Source of the DNA: Leptospira biflexa
Lineage (GTDB): Bacteria; Spirochaetota; DYNZ01
Length of the DNA stretch: 64,000 nucleotides
Direction of reading: 5' to 3'
Assembly (NCBI GenBank): GCA_020720805.1
Contig: DYNZ01000005.1
Location: 1-64,000, forward strand
A program made the translations under genes and the position numbers. The notes under the pieces were generated by a model. That model searched no databases. It was given only the letters and a program-made list of their open reading frames with translations, and had not been told where the DNA came from. Shown here one piece after another: positions 48,901 through 58,340 of the stretch. The number at the start of each line of letters is the position of its first letter. Position 1 is the stretch's first letter.

Positions 48901-51900
48901 TTATTTTGATAAACCTGCAATAAATTCTTGAATTGGAATTCTATTGTATTTCAATTCTGACGGATGCAAATCTGCTGCTAAAGATATTGCCCCACGATAC
49001 AATTTTACTTTTGGATAAATATTTCCATCACCCAATCTAAATTCAAACGATTCGGGTCTACTTGCTGTGCCAATCAATGGTTGCGCTATTCCCAGTTTTG
49101 ATTTACCCTCTTTTTCATTCAAAGCACGCATCAATTGGTCAGCAATCTCGTCCCCTATCTTATTCACAATTATATAGCCGCGCGGATCCACCGCAGCCGG
49201 GTTAACCCCAGCCAGGTTAACAAAAGCGGAAAGCAAACCACCTTCCTGCTGTTTTTTAACGAGAGTCTGGTCAAGGGCAGCCATATCAATATTGATCATA
49301 TGAAATTTTGCTCGATATTCCATCTGCTTAGGATCCATATTTCCTAGATAAAAAAGTGTATCTTGACTAATCAGTTGTCCATCCAGCAGTGAAGCCTGCA
49401 TCTTTTTTAATTCAAAGGCATTATCTCGTACAAACATGACAGCACGAAAATCTTTCAAATAGGCATAAGCCTTATTTCGCGACGGATGCTTAGCGAAGAC
49501 ATTTCGTATGGTAAAATTTGGTTTTTCTGTGAAATTAAAATTTTGAATTATATCAGCCTGGGTAATGTCCAACTTCGAGCTTTTCTTGCTGTAGTCGAGC
49601 TTTAGCTGAAAAGGGAAGTTCATATTTAACTGATCCACTTTGGTCATATTGCCATCGTTAAATTCGAAATTTTTAATCTCAACAACCCCATCAACATCTT
49701 GATCTTTAACATGGGTACGAACCTGTATACTGCCCCCCAGATTAAAGTTTGCGCCTTCAGGTGTTTTGTAAATCGTAAAAGTCTGTGGTGAGCCAGTAGG
49801 TGACACAGGCGAATCAATGGCTACCAGAGCATGTATATCAGGAATCACCTTGGTTACATATTTTTTTGTCACAATATCAAAAACCTTTTTGGGTGAGAGC
49901 TCCCCATTCACGGAAATTGCCAAATGCTTAGAAGGAGATTGCGCAAACACTTTTTGCACTTTTATCTGATTTTTTATCTGATCCATCATGATATCAAAAC
50001 CAAAGCTTAAGTCTGCGATATCAAACGTTGGTACCTTTAATGCAAAATTTCCATCCGCAGCCAGCAATTTTCCCTTCATATCCAACCCAGTCTCTCCGGT
50101 TAATATAACTGGTTGCTGTAACACCTGTTCAGATCGGCTGCTGTTTCCGCGCAGGACATCGGGGAAGGTGTCAAAAAGATTAGGCAGATGGAAAAAAAAT
50201 TCCCGCAAAAAAAGCTTGCCCTTAACATACGGCCCTCCTGCTGGCAGGTCTATGACATAAGATCCGTCCAGTCGCAGGCGCACAGCATCTTCTTGGCGAA
50301 AATTAGCAAGATGAATATTGACGGAACGAATACCCACATCGATACGCTTCATAGACGCGCTTATGCCCGAAAAGATTTCTGTATTTACCTTTATATTTGT
50401 CGGCCGACTGAAACTCTCGCTGACACTGTAAAGAAATCCGGGCAAGTTAAGCGATACTTTCGTAACGAGGTCATGCAAGCCATTCTGGCTGCTGGTTACA
50501 ACATCCAGATTCACAGGCCCTTTCACTCCTATATTTAAAAAATTTTCTGGCCTTAGATTTCGCATCTGAAAGAGCACTGACATCGATCCTGCCGGAAGAT
50601 TATTCCTTAATGGTACGTTAACCTTTGCAGCAAAATAGGCTCCATTCACGTAGGTAAAAAAATTATCGATCCTGAAATATGTTGCCCCAATTGGAGTGCC
50701 ACCTAAATGGGTATGATAATCAAGATGTAACCTTGAAAGATAAATCCAGTAAAGACCAGGAACCTTGGCCCGGATATTATAGAGATTTACGGCGCCATCA
50801 ACTTTTAAATCTTGCGGTGTTCCCATAATTTTCAAAGGTGCAAGGGAAATTTTCCCCCCAAACCAGATGGAATTGTCTCCTGTAAAAGCCAGAAAGTAGG
50901 GATAGAGTTCGTCAAGAATGATATCGGAGCGAACCATGTTCATATTGATACTAGGGTTTTTTTGAACATTCTGAATGCTGCCTTGTAGATTCACCCACTC
51001 GCTTTTCCGAAAACTAACCTTAAAATAGTGAAGCGCTAAGTGGTCTTTACCAGGATCATAACTAACATCATGCTCAATTAAAAAATCCAATGGAGCAAAT
51101 ATTTTCCGCTGCAATCTGATCGGCGCTTTCACCATGCCCACTTTAAACTTACTCTGAAATGATTCCGTCCCCTTATCAAGGTAGGTCAATACATGCACAT
51201 ACAAAGGAGGCTTCGATTCCATCGAAGCGGCGCTATACCATACCTTAAGAGGCTTATCTTCGTTCATTTCAAAACGAAGTTTATTAAAAATTTTCACAAT
51301 ATCTGTGGGAGGATTTAAGGGAATTACTTTTGTTGGGGGAATATATATACTCGTGCTGATACGAAAACCCTCGAGGCCAGCCTCAAAATTTTTTGACTTA
51401 TCCTTTTCATCTACGGCTTTCACATAAAACCGAAAATCATCAAGAAGAAACTGAAAAAAGAAACGCAGTGAAATCGGTAATTTTATTTCTGTAATAGGTT
51501 TGCTTTCCACATCCTTTTTTGGTTTGGGCTTTTCCGGCTCCTCTTTTTTTTTCTTCTCCTGGGATGGTTTCATTAGTTTTGCAAAATTCCACTCGCCATT
51601 TTTCTGCTCAATCCAGATGTGCGGTGAGTAGATTCCCACTTCGGGAATATTGATATTTAACCATAAAAATGCGGGTAGCGAATAACTTACCTTTAATTTT
51701 TTTAGTTTTATGAATGTACTATGATGAAACTCAGCGCCATTTTTAATCTCCAGGTCTTCGATCCAAATCCCTGTAAAGGGATTGAGCTTCTTGACTTTCA
51801 GAGTAATCGTACCATTGGTTAGGGAGGCAAAGTTCTCAATAATCTGCTTTTCCACAAATGAAGGGGTGAGGACAAAATAGACAGCTCCTGCTAGTAGATG

Positions 51901-52167
51901 GAACAACACCAAAAAGGAGAGGACAAATCGGTAGAAAAATTTGCGAATTCTTCTTTTTTTGAATTTAGGTTGTTCCAGAGGAATTTTTGGTGTAGCCCTT
52001 TGAAACCCTTTTTCCCGCGCTCTGCGGATATTTTCCTGAATAAGAATCGGATCATCACTTAGTCCATCCTCTGTTGCCATATTATGAGTAGAACTTGATG
52101 TATTTGAATCGGTATCTGCCTTGCTTTTTGTAAAAACTGCTGAAATTTTTTTTAACCAGACCCACAT
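48901..52167 (-). CDS. AsmA-like large envelope protein
   Basis: A protein of about 1088 residues. I take the start at 52167 (MWVWLKKIS), with AAGGAT upstream; the open frame extends to 52305. A charged cytosolic N-terminus precedes one membrane helix (FVLSFLVLFHLLAGAVYFVL). LTNGTITLKVKKLNPFTGIWIEDLEI and PEVGIYSPHIWIEQKNGEWNFAKL are AsmA/DUF748-like opening blocks. Long stretches of beta strands follow, as in the YhdP/TamB/YdbH bridge proteins. A Lys/Pro/Glu-rich linker lies at about 190-215. It should be inner-membrane anchored with a periplasmic beta-groove. The first gene of the operon with DUF1318 and the giant lipoprotein. Confidence 0.78.
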   Translation of the reverse strand: MWVWLKKISAVFTKSKADTDSNTSSSTHNMATEDGLSDDPILIQENIRRAREKGFQRATPKIPLEQPKFKKRRIRKFFYRFVLSFLVLFHLLAGAVYFVLTPSFVEKQIIENFASLTNGTITLKVKKLNPFTGIWIEDLEIKNGAEFHHSTFIKLKKLKVSYSLPAFLWLNINIPEVGIYSPHIWIEQKNGEWNFAKLMKPSQEKKKKEEPEKPKPKKDVESKPITEIKLPISLRFFFQFLLDDFRFYVKAVDEKDKSKNFEAGLEGFRISTSIYIPPTKVIPLNPPTDIVKIFNKLRFEMNEDKPLKVWYSAASMESKPPLYVHVLTYLDKGTESFQSKFKVGMVKAPIRLQRKIFAPLDFLIEHDVSYDPGKDHLALHYFKVSFRKSEWVNLQGSIQNVQKNPSINMNMVRSDIILDELYPYFLAFTGDNSIWFGGKISLAPLKIMGTPQDLKVDGAVNLYNIRAKVPGLYWIYLSRLHLDYHTHLGGTPIGATYFRIDNFFTYVNGAYFAAKVNVPLRNNLPAGSMSVLFQMRNLRPENFLNIGVKGPVNLDVVTSSQNGLHDLVTKVSLNLPGFLYSVSESFSRPTNIKVNTEIFSGISASMKRIDVGIRSVNIHLANFRQEDAVRLRLDGSYVIDLPAGGPYVKGKLFLREFFFHLPNLFDTFPDVLRGNSSRSEQVLQQPVILTGETGLDMKGKLLAADGNFALKVPTFDIADLSFGFDIMMDQIKNQIKVQKVFAQSPSKHLAISVNGELSPKKVFDIVTKKYVTKVIPDIHALVAIDSPVSPTGSPQTFTIYKTPEGANFNLGGSIQVRTHVKDQDVDGVVEIKNFEFNDGNMTKVDQLNMNFPFQLKLDYSKKSSKLDITQADIIQNFNFTEKPNFTIRNVFAKHPSRNKAYAYLKDFRAVMFVRDNAFELKKMQASLLDGQLISQDTLFYLGNMDPKQMEYRAKFHMINIDMAALDQTLVKKQQEGGLLSAFVNLAGVNPAAVDPRGYIIVNKIGDEIADQLMRALNEKEGKSKLGIAQPLIGTASRPESFEFRLGDGNIYPKVKLYRGAISLAADLHPSELKYNRIPIQEFIAGLSK

Positions 52168-52455
52168 ACTATCGTACCGATCCTTTTTAAAATGAATTTG
52201 ACTAACTTTGCATTCATTCGGCACAGAATGCAACAAAAAATTGCTTTCATGACGCAATCCATGCCAATAAGAATGCAGGAAACTGGCTCCACGCCCTTGG
52301 AACAAACCAACAAAATGGTATACAATCGATCAAAACCCCGTTTCAAGCCAAGAAACTTTCGATTTTTTCATGAACATTGCATTGTGATTGACAATGATGT
52401 AAAACTATCGAATTGGATATTGTCTTGATATAAAAATGTTTTTCACCTGGGTATT

Positions 52456-53457
52456 GTGGGTATAACCTTGGATAATGAGATCCGCATCGACTCCTCATTC
52501 TACAGATTGCTCCATTCTGGAAACTCTCTATTACTAACCGTAAACCAGCCCTGGAACAGCGACAATCTGGGAGCCTTATTTGGGCTTGCCTCCTATCTCA
52601 AAATAGCTGGAAAAGAGTGTTTTATGATTCATGAGACGCCCGTACCCGCTAATCTCTTTTTTTTGATTCCGGAAGGGTTTCAGAACCAGATAAGCCATAA
52701 GGATGGAGCGGATGCCCTGGATGGGATCGATGTTGTGGTTACCATTGGATCAATGCCAGAAACCAGCAGAGAGTTTTTCGCTCCAGAAGCAATCCCACAT
52801 CTCATTATCAGCTACAACGCACGAACCGAGGTCAGCGATCATTATTTAGCAACATTTTCAACCAGCTTATCCGAAATGATATACCAGCTTTTTCTGCATG
52901 ATCAGATTCCGCTAAATCAGCAAACGGCACTTGCCCTATACAGCGGCATTGTTTTTGCCACATCCAGCTTTCGCTCACCCAAAACCAGAAGACAGACACA
53001 TGCCGCTGCTGCAGCTATGCTGCCCCAAATTGGTATCAACACAAACGATATATTCCGAAACCTGTTTGAAAAAAAAAGCCTTTCACAACTCTATCTATTT
53101 CGTGCATTGGTAGCCTCCAGTCGCCTCTTATTTCAGGAAAAGGCCGTTATCTCGCACATTGATAGCGCCGCCTTGACTGGCATGAAGGCATCCCTATCAG
53201 ATCTCCTGGAACTCCTAGAATTTCCATTTGTATCCAGCACAATCCGGATATCTGCGATAGTTTATTATCAGAATGAGCAGCAGATGTGTAGAATTTATCT
53301 CCTTTGCAAAAAACCGTTCAATGCGTATCAAATCCTAGAAGAGTGGATACCAACGGGAGATAGTTACCGTGCGGAAATTTCCATAGCATCACATTCTGAA
53401 AACGCTCTCATGCTCCTGGAGACCATTATTGGTCAGCAGATACATTCGCAAAGCTAA
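52456..53457 (+). CDS. Degenerate DHH-family phosphoesterase homologue
   Basis: This 333-residue protein begins at GTG and aligns by pattern with NrnA-type DHH proteins. The four metal motifs are altered: HxxPDxDxxGS becomes NQPWNSDNLGA, the Asp motif VVxxD becomes VVVTIGSMP, the DHH itself becomes IISYNART, and GIxTDTxxF becomes GIVFATSSF. The DHHA1 part is still recognisable (AVISHIDS, YRAEISIAS). It is an intact reading frame, so a binding role is likelier than decay (inference). It is divergent from the AsmA-like gene and overlaps the convergent 429-residue gene by 32 bases. Start codon uncertain (TTG at 52468 also possible). Confidence 0.7.
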   Translation: MGITLDNEIRIDSSFYRLLHSGNSLLLTVNQPWNSDNLGALFGLASYLKIAGKECFMIHETPVPANLFFLIPEGFQNQISHKDGADALDGIDVVVTIGSMPETSREFFAPEAIPHLIISYNARTEVSDHYLATFSTSLSEMIYQLFLHDQIPLNQQTALALYSGIVFATSSFRSPKTRRQTHAAAAAMLPQIGINTNDIFRNLFEKKSLSQLYLFRALVASSRLLFQEKAVISHIDSAALTGMKASLSDLLELLEFPFVSSTIRISAIVYYQNEQQMCRIYLLCKKPFNAYQILEEWIPTGDSYRAEISIASHSENALMLLETIIGQQIHSQS

Positions 53458-54715
53458 GGGATTCCACCTGAATCGAATACAAAAAGGATGAAGCAAAAGA
53501 AGGCACTTCACGACGAATGGTTCCTGTAAATTGAATCTGTTTGCCAACTGACATATTGGAAACCCGCTCTAAAGAGCGTAGCAGCACCGGAACTCCGCCG
53601 ATAGCAACTTGTAGATAACTTCCCTCGCGCTGATTTTGAAAAACACGATCAAGCCTCCCCTGCCATGAAATCTGGCAAAATTGATACCAGGATGGATTTT
53701 GAAAAATTTTCTGAACATCGATAGCCGGACTTTTATCAACGGCTCCATCAGGTAAAGCTACCTTTGCCACATTCAGAAAAAAAAGCAATCGGTTCTCGTC
53801 CTCTATGGAAATCGGCCTTGATAAGGTGTGATTTAATAGCAACAGGCTTTGATTGCGATATCCGTCGCGCAGCAATTGACGCGATCGTTCCAACAGGCGA
53901 GTTATCATGGAAGAAGAAATTCCGTGTCGAAATTTTTCGGGGTAGAGCAGAATATTATCTGCGCTATCCTCCAAATTTTTTTTCTCCGATATAGTGTGTT
54001 TTTTAACATCCGGTACTTGAACCCTATTTGATGAAACGGTCACCATTTTTTGATTCAACATTGTCCAGATATTTCTCACCCTGCTTTCCAGCCCAGAGCC
54101 GCCTTCGCTTAACAATATTTGTAAAATCCGAATAACGCTCAGTATGGCCACAATAGCACCAGCGACTTGAATAATTTGCACAATTCGCATTCCCGGACTA
54201 CGGTAAAACGGATTGTCATCCAATATGATCGCCTTTTTTTTGCCAACCTCTACGGTAGGATCCTGATAACGGGCAGCTTGAAAAGATTTTGGCGGGAAAG
54301 TCACAATATCCAAAACCTGAGCATGGCGCTGAAGCAGATCAAAATCTACATCTGTCTTGATAGATTGCAACGCCTTCGATAATTTCTTTGACTGCGGAAA
54401 GCGCTCCAGTAAATGAGTCCAACAGGAAACGACATCTGGCCTGGAGTCCTGCTTCAAACGAAGGTAGGCTTCAAGCTCTGACAAATATTGATTGTCCCTG
54501 TAAAGCGAGAGCAATCGCTGATAATTTTTTTTATAGGAAGGGATATCGATGAGGATGATATGCCCTATGGTTTCCATAAAAAGAGAGTAGAAAAAGTTAT
54601 GATCCATATTCACAGCCTGGTAAAACTGAACTGCCTTTGCAAAATCAGACTCTTTCCAGGCTTGATCAGCAGTTCTAATCATCTCAGCTGCTGAGACTTT
54701 TCGGTGTTTTTTCAT
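53426..54715 (-). CDS. Hypothetical membrane protein with TPR-like helices
   Basis: A 429-residue protein that I do not recognise. Residues 10-150 look TPR-like (ADQAWKESDFAKAVQFYQAV, YLSELEAYLRL). A single membrane helix lies at about 175-205 (QIIQVAGAIVAILSVIRILQIL). A charged region follows, then helices (LLERSRQLLRDGYRNQSLLLLNHTL) and a C-terminal beta-rich part (GSYLQVAIGGVPVLL, IQFTGTIRREV) resembling an OB- or nucleic-acid-like barrel. It is the last gene of the pth-to-efp operon. Its 3' end overlaps the convergent DHH-like gene. Confidence 0.68.
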   Translation of the reverse strand: MKKHRKVSAAEMIRTADQAWKESDFAKAVQFYQAVNMDHNFFYSLFMETIGHIILIDIPSYKKNYQRLLSLYRDNQYLSELEAYLRLKQDSRPDVVSCWTHLLERFPQSKKLSKALQSIKTDVDFDLLQRHAQVLDIVTFPPKSFQAARYQDPTVEVGKKKAIILDDNPFYRSPGMRIVQIIQVAGAIVAILSVIRILQILLSEGGSGLESRVRNIWTMLNQKMVTVSSNRVQVPDVKKHTISEKKNLEDSADNILLYPEKFRHGISSSMITRLLERSRQLLRDGYRNQSLLLLNHTLSRPISIEDENRLLFFLNVAKVALPDGAVDKSPAIDVQKIFQNPSWYQFCQISWQGRLDRVFQNQREGSYLQVAIGGVPVLLRSLERVSNMSVGKQIQFTGTIRREVPSFASSFLYSIQVESLSFANVSADQ

Positions 54716-54769
54716 AATGGACTAGCGATAACTCCAGCCTCCTGCTATCGTTCTTCGATAATGGATCGA

Positions 54770-55021
54770 TTACAAATCATCGTCATCATCATGTTGCCGC
54801 TTCCATTTATCCATCCAGTTGCGGATTACCTCCTGCATGGTAATGTTCTCATCCAGACTCTTTCCGTAAATAAATCCACCACCGACTAAGAGTGTGAACA
54901 ATAAAAACCAGGGGCCAAGCAACGCCAATAAAACAAAAAGTCCCAGACCGGCAAGCAGGCCGAATGATTTTCCGGGGTTATTTTCAACCCATTCTATAAT
55001 TCGTTGGATCCAGGAAGGCAT
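54770..55021 (-). CDS. Small integral membrane protein
   Basis: An 83-residue protein with a hydrophobic core of two helices (SFGLLAGLGLFVLLALLGPWFLLFTLLVGGGFIYG) and an acidic tail of five Asp. Not recognised beyond a small integral membrane protein, with some likeness to DUF2273-type proteins. AAGGGTAAAAGAG lies before the ATG, inside the 3' end of efp; the spacer to efp is 2 bases, so they are co-transcribed. Confidence 0.72.
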   Translation of the reverse strand: MPSWIQRIIEWVENNPGKSFGLLAGLGLFVLLALLGPWFLLFTLLVGGGFIYGKSLDENITMQEVIRNWMDKWKRQHDDDDDL

Positions 55022-55023
55022 GC

Positions 55024-55587
55024 CTACTCTTTTACCCTTTCTACGTATTCTCCGGTTCGAATATCAACTTTAATCTTGTCTCCCTCATTGACAAAGAGCG
55101 GCACGGCAACTGTGGCGCCTGTTTCGACTGTAGCAGGCTTTGTAACATTTGTGGCTGTATCCCCTTTGACACCTGGCTCCGTATGGCTAACCACCAGTTC
55201 TGCAAAAATAGGGGGATCAACACTGATGGGACGTTCATTATCAAAGGAGATATCCAGGTGTCCGCCCTCTTTCACAAACCGTAAAGCATCGCCTACCTGC
55301 GCTGCCGTTAAGCTGTACTGTTCATACGATTCATTATCCATGAACACAAAGTGGTCGCCATCCTGGTAGAGGTACTGTACGGTTTTTCTATCCACTCGTA
55401 CCTCTTCAACCTTCTCCCCAGCCCGAAAAGTAACAGGAATAACAGATCCTTTGGTTAATGATTTTAATTTCGACCGGACGAAAGCGCCCCCTTTGCCTGG
55501 CTTTACATGCAAAAACTCTACAATAGTAAAAAGATCGTTATTGTATTTAATCACCATTCCTCTACGGAAATCATTACTCGTAGCCAC
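55024..55587 (-). CDS. efp: Elongation factor P
   Basis: A 187-residue EF-P that relieves ribosome stalling at polyproline. The modified-residue loop is KPGKGGAFVR, so the modification target is a Lys near residue 32. All three OB domains are present, and the C-terminal block KIDIRTGEYVERV is here KVDIRTGEYVERV. The start is GTG, with AAGGAG 8 bases upstream. It follows aroQ by 17 bases. No EpmA/EpmB gene is in the window. Confidence 0.97.
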   Translation of the reverse strand: MATSNDFRRGMVIKYNNDLFTIVEFLHVKPGKGGAFVRSKLKSLTKGSVIPVTFRAGEKVEEVRVDRKTVQYLYQDGDHFVFMDNESYEQYSLTAAQVGDALRFVKEGGHLDISFDNERPISVDPPIFAELVVSHTEPGVKGDTATNVTKPATVETGATVAVPLFVNEGDKIKVDIRTGEYVERVKE

Positions 55588-55604
55588 AAATTTTCTCCTT
55601 GGTT

Positions 55605-56045
55605 TTACATCGATAACTGTTCTAAAAAAACATTGAGAGCCAGCCGGTATCCGAGAAATCCAAACCCGCTGATCTGCCCCAGACAGACAGGCGCAAGCAC
55701 AGATTGCCGGCGAAATTCTTCTCTGGCATAAACGTTGCTGATATGCACTTCAATCACCTTTGCCGGTACGCTGCTAACCGCATCTCTCAACGCCAGAGAA
55801 TAGTGCGTGTAGGCTCCAGGATTGAATATAATACCAGCAACCTCAAAACCTACGCTATGAATAAAATCTATTAAGCTACCTTCACTATTACTTTGGTAAA
55901 AGAGCAGCTCAAATGGCAATTCCTTTACAAAGAGATGCAACTCCTTCTCGAGATCCTCGAGAGTAGCTGAACCATAAATAGCAGGCTCTCGTTTGCCTAA
56001 TAAATTCAGGTTAGGTCCATTGACAACAGCAATTTTTTTCTTCAT
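55605..56045 (-). CDS. aroQ: 3-dehydroquinate dehydratase, type II
   Basis: A 146-residue type II enzyme of the shikimate pathway. NGPNLNLLGKREPAIYG carries the catalytic Arg and Tyr. SNSEG, the Asn in NPGAYTHYS and the His in EVHISN complete the site. The later motif reads NVYAREEFRR, a Tyr where many homologues have His, which is not a catalytic position. It overlaps aroB by 4 bases, so the two enzymes for consecutive steps are coupled. Confidence 0.96.
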   Translation of the reverse strand: MKKKIAVVNGPNLNLLGKREPAIYGSATLEDLEKELHLFVKELPFELLFYQSNSEGSLIDFIHSVGFEVAGIIFNPGAYTHYSLALRDAVSSVPAKVIEVHISNVYAREEFRRQSVLAPVCLGQISGFGFLGYRLALNVFLEQLSM

Positions 56046-57199
56046 ACTATGTGTCTCCGAGAATCTGGAGCATACTTCCGAAAGTGTCTCTGCAAAATAG
56101 AGCGAAGCTTTGCCTCTTCTACCTCATGTCCGAAACTTGCCTTTCCGATTTTTTCAAGAAGAACAAATTTCACAATTCCTTTTTCCTTTTTTTTGTCTAA
56201 AAGCATAAGAGGTAAAAGCTCATCCTCTATTAAAGTGGGGGACCAGATTGGCAAATGAAATCCATCCAGCAGCCTGACAATTCGCTCAACGGATTCTAAT
56301 TCAAGGGGGAAAGAATCCATAGATAGCAAAAGAGCAGAAATCATGCCGATGGCGACTGCCTCGCCATGGCGAAGCCCCAGATAATTCTGTCTTGCCTCCA
56401 AGGCGTGCGCTATAGTATGGCCAAAATTCAAAATAGCTCTCTCGCCCAACTCTTTTTCATCAGACTCGACAACATCAGCTTTGATGGCTATAGAACGAGA
56501 AACCATCTCTATTAAAATTGAAGGCTCTTTGCCCATGATACCCACAATATTGTTTTCCAGCAATTGAAGATAACTCTCATCACGTATCATCGCGTGCTTC
56601 ACAACCTCAGCCATACCTGAAGCGAACTCTCGTTCAGGTAGTAATCTTAATAAAGAAAGATCCGTGACAACTGCGTTTGGAGGGTAAAAAACACCAATTA
56701 AATTTTTCCCCTGCGGCATATTGACCGCAACCTTGCCTCCCACAGATGCATCCACCATGGCCAGTAAAGAGGTCGGCATCTGCACGAAGCGGATCCCGCG
56801 CAAAAATGTTGCTGCAACAAATCCCCCCAAATCACCAATCACCCCGCCACCGAAAGAGATAAAGAGGGATGAGCGATCCAGGTCCAGATTCAAAAGTTTA
56901 TAGAGAATAAATTCATAAGTTGCAAGAGTTTTATAATCCTCCCCGTCCGCGACAACCACCACATGAAAGGGAACTTGAACGTAGCCCTGCATTCTTTCAA
57001 GGATCTGCGGATAGAGAGAGGCAAGGGTGGTGTTGGTTAGAAGGACAATCGATGAAAATGGGGCTAATGAAGCGAATATCTCTTTATATTCGCTGCTCAT
57101 ATCCCATCCTATATAGACGGGATAGCTTCCATTTGAGCTTTTGATCTGAAGTTGATTGTTGTTCAAGGAGAGCACCTGAAAATGTTTTAATCTTGCCAA
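56042..57199 (-). CDS. aroB: 3-dehydroquinate synthase
   Basis: This 385-residue enzyme makes 3-dehydroquinate from DAHP with NAD and a divalent metal. DGEDYKTL, GGGVIGDLGGFVAATFLRGI, PTSLLAMVDASVGGK, MAEVVKH, and the metal His in NFGHTIAHALE and LRHGEAVAIGM are all present. The given start is TTG at 57199; GTG at 57175 is also possible and would remove the 13-base overlap with the Nudix gene. Its stop overlaps aroQ (ATGA). Confidence 0.95.
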   Translation of the reverse strand: MARLKHFQVLSLNNNQLQIKSSNGSYPVYIGWDMSSEYKEIFASLAPFSSIVLLTNTTLASLYPQILERMQGYVQVPFHVVVVADGEDYKTLATYEFILYKLLNLDLDRSSLFISFGGGVIGDLGGFVAATFLRGIRFVQMPTSLLAMVDASVGGKVAVNMPQGKNLIGVFYPPNAVVTDLSLLRLLPEREFASGMAEVVKHAMIRDESYLQLLENNIVGIMGKEPSILIEMVSRSIAIKADVVESDEKELGERAILNFGHTIAHALEARQNYLGLRHGEAVAIGMISALLLSMDSFPLELESVERIVRLLDGFHLPIWSPTLIEDELLPLMLLDKKKEKGIVKFVLLEKIGKASFGHEVEEAKLRSILQRHFRKYAPDSRRHIV

Positions 57200-57654
57200 G
57201 GTAGAGAGTAATAAGCAGGTAAATTTACCGACTTTCCTTCAAGATAGGTCTGTACCGGCTCACGCAAATCAGGATAAAGAACGATCGATTCTAACTCTTT
57301 CGGATCAAAAAAACGAAAGCTCCCCAGGATGGGATCCATACCGATTTGAAACCGATAATCCTCTGTAGTTACCCTAAAGACCAATTGAACGATCTGTCGA
57401 GAGCTGCCAATGACATCAGAGACAAAAAGCAGTTCATGAACCGCTACGGAAACCCCTAGCTCTTCGTAAAACTCACGGATTAAGGCATCCCGTAGGCTTT
57501 CCCCTGGTTCGACTCCACCGCCGGGCAAGAGCCAGTACTCTCGGTTCTCTTTTCTATGACTAATGAGCAAAATTTGATTCGATTTGCTGAGCAGACCAGC
57601 AACCCGAATCCGGGGATTTACGTTCAATGGATTGTCCTTACTGAATTGGTTCAA
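57187..57654 (-). CDS. Nudix hydrolase
   Basis: A 155-residue protein with an intact Nudix box from GGGVEPGESL to REFYEELGV (G-x5-E-x7-R-E-x2-E-E-x-G). Substrate is unknown; the context with pth and shikimate genes does not decide it. It overlaps the pth-like gene by 4 bases and aroB by 13, so it is inside the operon. Confidence 0.9.
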   Translation of the reverse strand: MNQFSKDNPLNVNPRIRVAGLLSKSNQILLISHRKENREYWLLPGGGVEPGESLRDALIREFYEELGVSVAVHELLFVSDVIGSSRQIVQLVFRVTTEDYRFQIGMDPILGSFRFFDPKELESIVLYPDLREPVQTYLEGKSVNLPAYYSLPWQD

Positions 57655-58211
57655 TTATTAATTCTTTTTATGACCTCATCAACGGGACGGCTAGCAAGTA
57701 GCAAGGCTGCCTCTTCGGCTAAATTTAAAACATCAATTAATCCAAGATTCTCTTCCGGAGTAAAATCGGATAAAAGATACTTACTGATATCCTTTAGTTC
57801 CTCTTGCGGCCCAACTCCGACATAAATTCTGATGAATTTCTCTGACTTCAAGTTCTTTACCAGAGACTCAACTCCTAAATGCGCTTTTGCTTCTCCGCCG
57901 AACTGCACATTTACCTTTCCGAACTCCAGCGTTATATCATCGCAGATACAGATTATATCGGATACCTGAATTCGCAAAAAAGAGGCAATATAGAGAACAG
58001 CTTCACCGCTGATATTAATAAAGGTCTGTGGCTTTAATAAAACCACATCCTCATCGGCAATTTTTCCACGACCAATGATAGATTTTTTCTTTTTTGTTTT
58101 TATCTCTATACTGTTATTGTTGGCAATAATTTCTGTTACCTTAAATCCTAGATTCTGCCGGCTGTTAGCATAGCATTCGCCAGGATTACCAAGTCCGACA
58201 ATGAGCTTCAA
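57651..58211 (-). CDS. pth: Peptidyl-tRNA hydrolase homologue with altered catalytic residues
   Basis: A 186-residue Pth-family protein: LIVGLGNPGECYANSR, KPQTFINISGEAV, DDITLEFG and YLLSDFTPEE place it clearly. The catalytic His of the YxxTRHNxGF motif is Gln19 (SRQNLGF, codon CAG read on the minus strand at 58157-58155). The GHNG motif reads AHLG, so the Asn is Leu112. Asn9 and Asp91-Asp92 are kept. By family knowledge the His mutation abolishes hydrolysis in E. coli Pth. It sits in the usual place after prs and rplY. Either another Pth exists or this one works differently. Confidence 0.88.
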   Translation of the reverse strand: MKLIVGLGNPGECYANSRQNLGFKVTEIIANNNSIEIKTKKKKSIIGRGKIADEDVVLLKPQTFINISGEAVLYIASFLRIQVSDIICICDDITLEFGKVNVQFGGEAKAHLGVESLVKNLKSEKFIRIYVGVGPQEELKDISKYLLSDFTPEENLGLIDVLNLAEEAALLLASRPVDEVIKRINN

Positions 58212-58340
58212 AATCTGCCCCCTCTTACCTTTCAGACACGATCTCTTTCGGCCTAATGTGATCTTCCAGGCTCTTCCTTTTTACAGGATTTCCCGATACA
58301 TGAAATCCATCAAAGAGTATCATGCATCGACTCGAACTCG

